Origin: Nocardia aurantiaca
Lineage (GTDB): Bacteria; Actinomycetota; Actinomycetes; Mycobacteriales; Mycobacteriaceae
Length of the DNA stretch: 64,000 nt
Assembly (NCBI RefSeq): GCF_009708175.1
Contig: NZ_WMBB01000012.1
Location: 1-64,000 of the forward strand
Direction: 5' to 3'
Under the pieces are notes generated by a model. That model searched no databases and was not told where the DNA came from. It worked only from the letters and a program-made list of their open reading frames with translations. Each line of letters starts with the position of its first letter. The stretch's first letter is position 1. The position numbers were made by a program, and so were the translations under genes. Below are positions 7,579 to 14,997 of the stretch, piece after piece.

Positions 7579-8943
7579 TCAGCCAACTGTGGGGAGGCTG
7601 CTGAGGGCGGCGTCGACGCGGGACTGTGAGAGTTCGAAGTCGGGGATCTCGCCCGCGAGGTAGCGCTCGTAGGCTGTCATGTCGAAGTGGCCGTGGCCAC
7701 ACAGGGCGGTGAGCAGGACCTTCTCCTCGCCGGACGCGGTGCAGCGCTTGGCCTCCTCGATGATTGCCGCCAGGGCGTGCGAGGGTTCAGGGGCGGGGAG
7801 GATGCCCTCGGCCTTCGCGAAAGTGACCGCGGCGGCGAAGCATTCGCGCTGCTGCTTGGCGACCGCCTCGAACAATCCCAGCTCGTACATGTGCGACAGC
7901 AGCGGTGACATGCCGTGATACCGCAGCCCGCCCGCGTGCACCGGATCGGGGATGAAGTCGTGCCCCAGAGTGTGCATCTTCATCAGCGGTGTGAATCCCG
8001 CGGTGTCGCCGAAGTCGTAGGCATAGATGCCGCGCGTGAACGACGGGCAGGCGGCGGGTTCGACCGCGCGGATCACGGGATCGGCTCGGCCCGCGAGCTT
8101 TTCGCGCAGGAACGGCAAAAACAGTCCCGCGAAGTTGGAGCCGCCCCCGGTACAGCCGATGACGACGTCGGGCAGCCGTTCACCCGCGGCGGCGAACTGC
8201 TTCAGCGCCTCCTCGCCGATGACGGTCTGGTGCAGTAGTACGTGATTGAGCACGCTGCCCAGCGCATAGCGGGTGTTCGGGTCGGCGGCCGCCACCTCCA
8301 CCGCCTCGCTGATGGCGATGCCCAGGCTGCCGGGGGAGTCCGGATGGTCGGCGAGGACTTTCGCGCCCGCCGCGGTTACGGGTGAGGGGCTGGCATGCAC
8401 GGTCGCGCCCCAGGTCCGCATGAGCGTGCGCCGGTGCGGCTTCTGGTCGTAGGAGGCGCGCACCATCCATACCTCGCAGTCGATGCCGTACTGCGCGCAG
8501 GCGAAGGCGAGCGCGCTGCCCCACTGGCCCGCACCGGTCTCGGTGGTCAGCCGCCGCGTGCCCTCGGCGGCGTTGTAGAACGCCTGCGGCACAGCGGTAT
8601 TCGGTTTGTGCGAGCCGGCGGGGGAGACGCCTTCGTATTTGTAATAGATGCGCGCCGGGGTGCCGAGCGCCTGCTCCAGCCGCCGCGCCCGGAACAGCGG
8701 TGTCGGCCGCCAGAGCCGGTACACGTCGATGACCTCGTCCGGGATGTCGAGGTAGCGTTCGCCGCTCACCTCCTGTCGGATGAGTTCCATCGGGAACAAC
8801 GGTGCCAGATCCTCCGGCCCGACCGGCTGCCCGGTGCCGGGGTGCAGTGGGGGCGGCGGTGGCGCGGGCAGGTCCGGGATGACGTTGTACCAACGCCTCG
8901 GGATCTCGGATTCGTCCAGTGTGATCTTGGTGCGCTCGTCCAC
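7579..8943 (-). CDS. Tryptophan synthase beta chain, TrpB2 type
   Basis: A 454-residue PLP enzyme of the TrpB-like (TrpB2) class, longer than canonical TrpB and usually not next to trpA. The PLP lysine is Lys113 in AGSHKPNTAV, and the phosphate-binding loop is GCTGGGSNFAG near 255. The N-terminal IPRRWYNVIPDLPAPPPPPL is the class signature. TrpB2 joins indole and serine to form tryptophan and may salvage indole; no alpha-subunit gene is nearby. The GTG start has a GAGAGG Shine-Dalgarno. It is divergent from the following gene. Confidence 0.9.
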   Translation of the reverse strand: MDERTKITLDESEIPRRWYNVIPDLPAPPPPPLHPGTGQPVGPEDLAPLFPMELIRQEVSGERYLDIPDEVIDVYRLWRPTPLFRARRLEQALGTPARIYYKYEGVSPAGSHKPNTAVPQAFYNAAEGTRRLTTETGAGQWGSALAFACAQYGIDCEVWMVRASYDQKPHRRTLMRTWGATVHASPSPVTAAGAKVLADHPDSPGSLGIAISEAVEVAAADPNTRYALGSVLNHVLLHQTVIGEEALKQFAAAGERLPDVVIGCTGGGSNFAGLFLPFLREKLAGRADPVIRAVEPAACPSFTRGIYAYDFGDTAGFTPLMKMHTLGHDFIPDPVHAGGLRYHGMSPLLSHMYELGLFEAVAKQQRECFAAAVTFAKAEGILPAPEPSHALAAIIEEAKRCTASGEEKVLLTALCGHGHFDMTAYERYLAGEIPDFELSQSRVDAALSSLPTVG

Positions 8944-9056
8944 GGGACCCTCTCGGCTCGAAACGGCTGTCTGTCCAGACTGCGCCCGCAGCGGAGCCGT
9001 TGGTGTGGAATTCGCCGGATTGTCACTGTCCGCATCACCGAGAAATTAGTAAGCTA

Positions 9057-9683
9057 ATGCTTATGATAAGCACCTACAAAGAATTGCTGGCCTCCGGGCC
9101 GGAACTGCTCGCGCTGGACGCCCGCGCGGTGCGTACGAGCATCGAGGTGGTGACGGGGCTGACCTCCGCCGACCTGGGTGCGACCACCCCCTGCGCGGGC
9201 TGGACTCTGCGAGACCTGCTGGAGCACATGATCGTTCAGCACTACGGGTTCGCGGCCGCCGCGCGCGGCGAGAACGATCTCGCGCTGTGGAAGCCGCAGC
9301 CCCTCGGCGACGATCCCGTCGGTGAATACCGGACCGCGGCCGAGCACGTGCTGGCCACCTTCGCCGAGCCGGGCGTCCTGGAACAGGAGTTCCCGCTGCC
9401 GGAGATCCGCGGCGGCATCGTGGTTCCCGCGCCGCTGGCGATCAGTTTTCACTTCATCGACTACATCGTGCACGCCTGGGATGTCGCGCGGGCCCTCGGA
9501 AAGATCGTGGAGTTCGACGCGGACCTGCTGAGCGCGGGGCTGCCGGTCGCCGAGGCGGTGCCGCGCGGCCCGGAGCGGGAGCAGCCGGGCGCATCGTTCG
9601 CGCCGGAGGTGGCGGCGCCGGAGTCGTCCGGACTGGATCGGATCCTGGCCGTCCTGGGCCGTTCGCCAGGCTGGCCCAAGTGA
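9057..9683 (+). CDS. TIGR03086 family (mycothiol maleylpyruvate isomerase-like) protein
   Basis: A 208-residue protein with the DinB/MDMPI N-terminal four-helix fold. TTPCAGWTLRDLLEHMIVQH is the family motif, with His supplying a metal ligand, and FHFIDYIVHAWDVARAL supplies further His and Asp. These proteins bind a divalent metal and are linked to mycothiol-dependent chemistry, but the substrate here is unknown. Starts are possible at 9057 (MLMIS) or 9063 (MIS). An inverted TTAG-TAAG-CTAA lies directly upstream and may be an operator. Confidence 0.82.
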   Translation: MLMISTYKELLASGPELLALDARAVRTSIEVVTGLTSADLGATTPCAGWTLRDLLEHMIVQHYGFAAAARGENDLALWKPQPLGDDPVGEYRTAAEHVLATFAEPGVLEQEFPLPEIRGGIVVPAPLAISFHFIDYIVHAWDVARALGKIVEFDADLLSAGLPVAEAVPRGPEREQPGASFAPEVAAPESSGLDRILAVLGRSPGWPK

Positions 9684-9758
9684 TCGGGGATCATCCGCGG
9701 TTCCTCCCGCCCAGCGGGCAACCGGTCCGCTGAGCCCCCGGACAGGAGTCCCACTCGT

Positions 9759-9785
9759 CATCCCGGCATGCCTTCGGCCGGGATG
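9759..9785. repeat. Palindromic intergenic repeat (CGTCATCCCGG family)
   Basis: CATCCCGGC (9759-9767) pairs with GCCGGGATG (9777-9785) around ATGCCTTCG. Closely related in sequence to the copy inside mceE. It lies between convergent genes and could help terminate both. Confidence 0.7.
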
Positions 9786-9967
9786 GCTGTCGAGCCCGAA
9801 CCGCACCCCGTCCGCGCGGATCTGTCAGAATTGCGCCGGCCTCGGCCGGATCACGGGGTCGATGACCAGATCCTTACCTGGCACCACGCCGCTGGACTCT
9901 GCTTTGCGGCTGGCGGCACGATCGTTACCAGCACCCGTAGTGACGAGGAGGACTTCCGACCAGCCCC

Positions 9968-12133
9968 TCAATCGGCGGGCGCCGTCTTCGACAACCATAC
10001 GGCGCTGTGCGGCGCGAGCGTCAGGACGGCCGAGACCGGTCGGCCGTGCCACGGGATGGACTCCTCCGAAATCGCACCCGCATTGCCGGTTCCGTTGCCG
10101 CCGTAGGCGATGGCGTCGGTATTCAATACCTCGTACCACGAATCCGGTTCGGCCCCCGGCAATCCGATGCGATAGCCGTCGAGTTGGGCCCCGGAGAAGT
10201 TGTAGACGCAGGCCAGGATGGAGCCGTCGGCGCCATAGCGCAGGAAGGACAGCACATTGTTGTCGCGATCGTCGGCGTCGATCCAGGAATAGCCGCCAGG
10301 TGAGGTGTCCTGGCTCCACAGCGCGGGATTCGCGACATACAGCCGGTTGAGATCGCCGACCAGCTTCTGAATACCCTGGTGCAGTGGGTTTTCCAGCTCG
10401 TGCCAATCCAGCCCGCGATCATGGTCCCATTCCCGGAACTGGCCGAATTCCTGGCCCATGAACAGCAACTGCTTGCCGGGATGCGCCCACATGTACGCCA
10501 GCAGTGCTCGTACTCCACCCGCCTTGGTGAAATCGTCGCCGGGCATGCGGGTCCACAGCGTGCCCTTGCCGTGGACCACTTCGTCGTGGCTGATGGGCAG
10601 CACGTAGTTCTCGCTCCAGGCGTAGGTGAGCGAGAAGGTGATCTCATTGTGGTGCCAGGTCCGGTACACCGGATCGTGGGCCAGATACCCGAGGGTGTCG
10701 TGCATCCAGCCCATATTCCATTTCATGGTGAAGCCGAGTCCGCCCACCTCGGTGGCGCGCGTGACCCCGGGCCAGGTGGTGGACTCCTCGGCCACGGTCA
10801 GCACACCCGGAAAGTGCTTGTGCACGGTCGCGTTCATTTCCTGGAGGAAGGCGACGGCCTCCAGATTCTCCCGGCCGCCGTGGATGTTCGGCTCCCAGTC
10901 CGGGCGCGAGTAGTCCAGGTAGAGCATCGAGGCCACGGCGTCCACCCGCAGGCCGTCGACGTGGAATTCCTCGATCCAGTACAGCGCGTTGGCGACCAGG
11001 AAGTTGCGCACCTCGTGGCGGCCGTAGTTGAAAACGTAGGTGCCCCAGTCGAGTTGCTCGCCCCGGCGCGGGTCGGAGTGCTCGTAGAGGGCGGTGCCGT
11101 CGAATCGGGCCAATGCCCATTCGTCGCGCGGGAAGTGCGCCGGCACCCAGTCGAGAATGATGCCGATGCCCTTGCGGTGCAGGTGATCCACCAGATACCG
11201 GAAGTCGTCGGGGGACCCGAAGCGGGCGGTCGGCGCGTAGTAGGAGGTGACCTGGTAGCCCCAGGAGCCGCCGAAGGGATGCTCGGCCACCGGCAGCAAC
11301 TCCACATGGGTGAAGCCCCGGGCCAGCACGTATTCCGCCAGCTGGTCGGCGATCTCGCGATAGCCGAGCCCGGGTCGCCACGAACCGAGATGCACCTCGT
11401 AGATGCTGACCGGTGCGCGCAGCGGATCGGTGCGCTCGCGGGCCCGTAGCCATTCCGCATCGCCCCAGGCGAATTCGCTCATGGTGATCACCGAGGCGGT
11501 CGCGGGCGGCACCTCGGTGGCGTAGGCCATCGGGTCGGCGTGGTCGACGGTGCGCCCGTCCGCCCCGTGCACACGGTACTTGTACAGCGCCCCCTCCCCG
11601 ATGCCGGGCAGGAACAGCTCCCATACCCCGGAATCGCCGAGTTTCCGCATGGGCGCGGTGTTTCCGCTCCAGCCGTCGAAGTCCCCGATCACCGCTACGC
11701 CGCGCGCGTTCGGCGCCCACACGGCGAACGCCGTGCCGGACACCTCGCCGTCGAGGGTGGTGTACCGCCTCGGGTGCGCGCCCAGCGCCTCCCACAGCCG
11801 TTCGTGCCGTCCCTCGCCGAGCAGGTGCAGGTCGACCTCACCGAGCGTGGGCAGGAAGCGGTACCCGTCCGCGTCCACGACCGTGCGCCCGCCCGGATAA
11901 GAGGTGACGATGCGGTAGTCCCACAGCTCCGGGAACGACACGATGGCCTCGAACACCCCGTGATCACTGTGCGCCAGTGGATGATCCACGCCGCCGATCC
12001 GGGCCGCGACGGTCTCCGCGTGCGGCCGCAGCACCCGGATGATCGTTCCGTCGGGATGCGGGTGCGCTCCCAGCACCGTATGCGGATCGGGATGCGTGCC
12101 CGCCGCGAGCAGCAGAAGGTCGCGCCGATTCAT
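9968..12133 (-). CDS. glgB: 1,4-alpha-glucan branching enzyme
   Basis: Introduces alpha-1,6 branches into linear alpha-glucan, the last step of the GlgE pathway and of glycogen synthesis. The 721 residues include an N-terminal CBM48 region (HTVLGAHPHPDGTIIRVLRP), a second CBM48 (about 105-200) and the GH13 barrel. The nucleophile is Asp398 (DGLRVDAVASM), the acid/base is the Glu of VAEESTTWPG near 450, and SHDEVVHGKG is the last conserved region. The start ATG at 12133 overlaps the glgE stop by the ATGA arrangement, so the two are translationally coupled. The open frame extends further upstream but is inside glgE. Confidence 0.96.
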   Translation of the reverse strand: MNRRDLLLLAAGTHPDPHTVLGAHPHPDGTIIRVLRPHAETVAARIGGVDHPLAHSDHGVFEAIVSFPELWDYRIVTSYPGGRTVVDADGYRFLPTLGEVDLHLLGEGRHERLWEALGAHPRRYTTLDGEVSGTAFAVWAPNARGVAVIGDFDGWSGNTAPMRKLGDSGVWELFLPGIGEGALYKYRVHGADGRTVDHADPMAYATEVPPATASVITMSEFAWGDAEWLRARERTDPLRAPVSIYEVHLGSWRPGLGYREIADQLAEYVLARGFTHVELLPVAEHPFGGSWGYQVTSYYAPTARFGSPDDFRYLVDHLHRKGIGIILDWVPAHFPRDEWALARFDGTALYEHSDPRRGEQLDWGTYVFNYGRHEVRNFLVANALYWIEEFHVDGLRVDAVASMLYLDYSRPDWEPNIHGGRENLEAVAFLQEMNATVHKHFPGVLTVAEESTTWPGVTRATEVGGLGFTMKWNMGWMHDTLGYLAHDPVYRTWHHNEITFSLTYAWSENYVLPISHDEVVHGKGTLWTRMPGDDFTKAGGVRALLAYMWAHPGKQLLFMGQEFGQFREWDHDRGLDWHELENPLHQGIQKLVGDLNRLYVANPALWSQDTSPGGYSWIDADDRDNNVLSFLRYGADGSILACVYNFSGAQLDGYRIGLPGAEPDSWYEVLNTDAIAYGGNGTGNAGAISEESIPWHGRPVSAVLTLAPHSAVWLSKTAPAD

Positions 12134-14133
12134 CGGAACGATCGGCGGTAGGCGAGCTCGCTGCGCACGGCGGACGGCACCGGCGGCAGCCTGAGAATGT
12201 GCGCCGCCGCGCGAGCCGGGTCCAGGCGCACGTAATTGCACTGCCCCCAGTGGTATTCCTCGCCGCTGATCTCGTCGAACACCACCGGCCGGTCATGCCA
12301 CTCGCGGCCGATGGCGGGCAGGTCCAGCGAGACCATGCCCTGTTCGGCGCCGAACGGATTCAGGTTCACCACCACCAACACGGCGTCACCGGTGGTGGGA
12401 TCGAACTTCGAGAACGCCAGCAGCGCATCATTGTCCACGGGGTGGAAGTGGATGCAGCGCACCTGCTGCAGCGCCGGGTGCGCGCGGCGGATCTCGTTGA
12501 GCCGGGTCAGCCACGGCTCCAGCGATTCTCCGCGCGCGGCGGCCTCCGCGAAACGGCGCGGACGCAGCTGGTATTTCTCGGAATCCAGGTATTCCTCGCT
12601 GCCCGGCCGCACCGCCTGGTGCTCGTACAGCTCGAAGCCGGAGTAAACACCCCAGGTGGCCGCGAGCGTCGCGGCCAGCACCGCGCGGATCGCGAACATG
12701 CCCGGACCGCCGTGTTGCAGGCTCTCGTGCAGGATGTCCGGGGTGTTCACGAACAGGTTGGCGCGCGCCTCGTCGGCCTTGGCGGCCAATTCCCTGCCGA
12801 ATTCCTCGATCTCGTGTTTGTGCGTGCGCCACGTGAAATACGTGTAGGACTGGCTGAATCCGCGCCGCGCGAGACCGTACATGCGGGCCGGGCGAGTGAA
12901 GGCCTCGGACAGGAAGATGATCTCCGGATTCTTTCGCTGCACCTCCTCGATCAGCCATTCCCAGAAGTCCGTCGGCTTGGTGTGCGGATTGTCGACCCGG
13001 AAAATGGTGACGCCCAAGCTGATCCAATGCCGCACCACCCGCAGCACCTCGGCGTACAGCCCGTCGGGATCGTCGTCGAAATTCAGCGGATAGATGTCCT
13101 GATACTTCTTCGGCGGATTCTCCGCGTAGGCGATGGTGCCGTCCGGCAAGGTGGTGAACCATTCCGGATGCGCCGCCACCCAGGGATGGTCCGGGGCGCA
13201 CTGCAAGGCCAGATCCAGGGCCACCTCCAGGCCCAATTCCCGTGCGGCGGCCACGAAGTCGAGGAAGTCGGCTTCGGTGCCCAGCTGTGGGTGGATGGCG
13301 TCGTGCCCGCCCTCATCGGAGCCGATGGCCCACGGCGAGCCCACATCCCCGGGTCCGGCGGTCAGGGAGTTGTTGGGACCCTTGCGATTCACCTTGCCGA
13401 TGGGGTGGATCGGCGGCAGGTACACCACATCGAAGCCCATGGCGGCGATGCGGGGCAGATCCTTGGCGGCCGTGGCGAAGGTGCCGTGTACCGGATTGCC
13501 CGCGGCATCCCAGCCGCCGGTCGAGCGCGGGAAGAATTCGTACCAGGCGCCGCAGAGGGCCCGCTGCCGTTCCACCCGCACGGTGTGCAGCGGCCCGTGA
13601 GTCACCAACTCCCGCAGAGGCGTTGCCCGCAGGATCGCGCTCACCTCGGCGCTGAAGGCCGGAGCCACCCGCGCGGGCAGCTGGGCGTCGCTGCGCAGTG
13701 CGGCGGCCGCGGCGCGCAGGATCTCCCACTGCGGCTTGGGCACCGCCAATGCCGCCCGGTCCAGCAGCCGTGCCCCGATCTCGAGATCGTTGGCCAGGTC
13801 GACGGCGCTCTGCCCGACCGCCAGCTTGGCCTCCACTCCGGATCGCCAGGTGGCGATGGGATCGTTCCAGCCCTCGATCCGAAAGGTCCAGCGCCCGGGC
13901 TTGGTCGGGGTGAACACGGCGTTGTACACGTCCGGCTCGTACTCCGGACTCATGCGAATGCGCTGTGTGCGTGACGAACCCGGCGACCGCACCGCGAGGG
14001 TGGCGGCCACGGCCTCGTGGCCCTCGCACCAGACCACGGCGCGCACCGGCACGACCTCGCCGACCACGGCTTTGGACGGCCGGCCGCCGGGAATCGCGGG
14101 GGCGGTGTCATCGATGGCGATGCGGCCGGTCAC
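12130..14133 (-). CDS. glgE: Alpha-1,4-glucan:maltose-1-phosphate maltosyltransferase
   Basis: Transfers maltose from alpha-maltose-1-phosphate to growing alpha-1,4-glucan. The 667 residues match the family. The order is an N-terminal beta-sandwich (about 1-105), a helical insert (110-200) and the GH13 barrel. Catalytic Asp381 lies in IFRVDNPHTKPTDFW, and the Glu in IIFLSEAFTRPARM near 410. PPIHPIGKVNRKGPNNSL is a GlgE-specific signature. The GTG start has a TAAGTT -10 seven bases upstream. It lies upstream of glgB in one operon, as in M. tuberculosis Rv1327c-Rv1326c. Confidence 0.97.
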   Translation of the reverse strand: MTGRIAIDDTAPAIPGGRPSKAVVGEVVPVRAVVWCEGHEAVAATLAVRSPGSSRTQRIRMSPEYEPDVYNAVFTPTKPGRWTFRIEGWNDPIATWRSGVEAKLAVGQSAVDLANDLEIGARLLDRAALAVPKPQWEILRAAAAALRSDAQLPARVAPAFSAEVSAILRATPLRELVTHGPLHTVRVERQRALCGAWYEFFPRSTGGWDAAGNPVHGTFATAAKDLPRIAAMGFDVVYLPPIHPIGKVNRKGPNNSLTAGPGDVGSPWAIGSDEGGHDAIHPQLGTEADFLDFVAAARELGLEVALDLALQCAPDHPWVAAHPEWFTTLPDGTIAYAENPPKKYQDIYPLNFDDDPDGLYAEVLRVVRHWISLGVTIFRVDNPHTKPTDFWEWLIEEVQRKNPEIIFLSEAFTRPARMYGLARRGFSQSYTYFTWRTHKHEIEEFGRELAAKADEARANLFVNTPDILHESLQHGGPGMFAIRAVLAATLAATWGVYSGFELYEHQAVRPGSEEYLDSEKYQLRPRRFAEAAARGESLEPWLTRLNEIRRAHPALQQVRCIHFHPVDNDALLAFSKFDPTTGDAVLVVVNLNPFGAEQGMVSLDLPAIGREWHDRPVVFDEISGEEYHWGQCNYVRLDPARAAAHILRLPPVPSAVRSELAYRRSFR

Positions 14134-14140
14134 GCCTTCG

Positions 14141-14146
14141 AACTTA
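14141..14146 (-). promoter_or_regulatory. -10 element TAAGTT of glgE
   Basis: Minus-strand TAAGTT, then seven bases, then the GTG at 14133. Predicts a leaderless glgE-glgB transcript. Confidence 0.5.
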
Positions 14147-14155
14147 CCGGAGCGG

Positions 14156-14812
14156 CTACTGCTGCCCGGGCTGGAGGAGCAGGAACAGGCCGTGCGCCTC
14201 GGCGCACAGGCGCTCGCCGTCGTGCAGGGTGGCGCGTACGAACACCTTGCGACCCTCCTGCCGCTCCACCCAGCCGCGCAGTTGCAGCTCGGTGTTCAGG
14301 GGCGTGATGGCCCGGTAGTCGATGTGCAGGAAGGCGGTGCGGGTGACCGATTTGGTGTACAGCGCCGCCGTCATGCCCAGCAGGTCGTCGAAGCCGAGCG
14401 CGATGTGGCCGCCGTGGGCCGCGCTGTTGCCACCCAGATGGAAGGTGCGGAAGGTGATGCGGGCCTGCACCCCGTCCTTGCCCGCGGATTCGACCTCGAA
14501 CGGCGGCAGGGTGATATTGCCGCGCGCGGGCAGATCCGTGCGGTGCCAGGCGGGTGCGGCCCACTCGTCCACGACCGCCTCGTCGAGCTTGTCGTTCAGC
14601 TCTTTCAGCGTGGCGATGACGTCCAGCGCCAGCTCGTCGGACGGGGCGGCCAGCCGCACCCGGTCCATGAGCCCGCGCACCTGCTCGATGAATTCGCCAT
14701 AGTGCGGTCCACCCCGGCTGGAATCGCGGCCCAGTTCGTGGATCGGCCGGAACCCGCCCTCGTGATGCTCCTGGGTGGGCAGTCCGTCGACCGCCTCCTG
14801 CTGCTCGCTCAT
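14156..14812 (-). CDS. Hotdog-fold thioesterase (PaaI type)
   Basis: A 218-residue protein. The C-terminal 130 residues form a hotdog domain: FRTFHLGGNSAAHGGHIALG holds the family HGG turn, followed by RTAFLHIDYRAITPLN and GRKVFVRATLHDGERLCAEA. Such enzymes hydrolyse acyl- or aryl-CoA thioesters. The N-terminal 85 residues (RGGPHYGEFIEQVRGLMDRV) are helical and not recognised. The start at 14812 is chosen because TAACGT ends 7 bases upstream; the frame is open further but without signals. It ends 22 bases before glgE on the same strand. A link to glucan metabolism is not evident. Confidence 0.85.
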   Translation of the reverse strand: MSEQQEAVDGLPTQEHHEGGFRPIHELGRDSSRGGPHYGEFIEQVRGLMDRVRLAAPSDELALDVIATLKELNDKLDEAVVDEWAAPAWHRTDLPARGNITLPPFEVESAGKDGVQARITFRTFHLGGNSAAHGGHIALGFDDLLGMTAALYTKSVTRTAFLHIDYRAITPLNTELQLRGWVERQEGRKVFVRATLHDGERLCAEAHGLFLLLQPGQQ

Positions 14813-14819
14813 GTGAAAC

Positions 14820-14825
14820 ACGTTA
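14820..14825 (-). promoter_or_regulatory. -10 element TAACGT of the thioesterase gene
   Basis: Minus-strand TAACGT seven bases before the ATG at 14812; leaderless arrangement. Confidence 0.5.
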
Positions 14826-14886
14826 TCGGTTGCCGACCGGATGCCCTTGCCCGGGGATGCTCTGACCAGCGTGAGATGCGCTCGAG

Positions 14887-14997
14887 GGTTCGCGGCCGTG
14901 CCGATTCTGGGCTTACGGAGCGTGGAAGCGGACGAGGGAAGAATCGAGACTTCGGGGCCGCGAACCCGCCCGGAGCCGAGCGGAGGGCAGAATAAGC
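14887..14997 (+). repeat. Leader repeat, copy A (upstream of glgP)
   Basis: An inverted repeat GGTTCGCGGCC (14887-14897) and GGCCGCGAACC (14956-14966), followed by a conserved tail to GGAGGGCAGAATA that provides the Shine-Dalgarno of glgP. From about 14933 to 14994 it is nearly identical to the minus strand at 26589-26645, apart from a 4-base indel. A third, more diverged copy precedes dinG. Confidence 0.7.
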
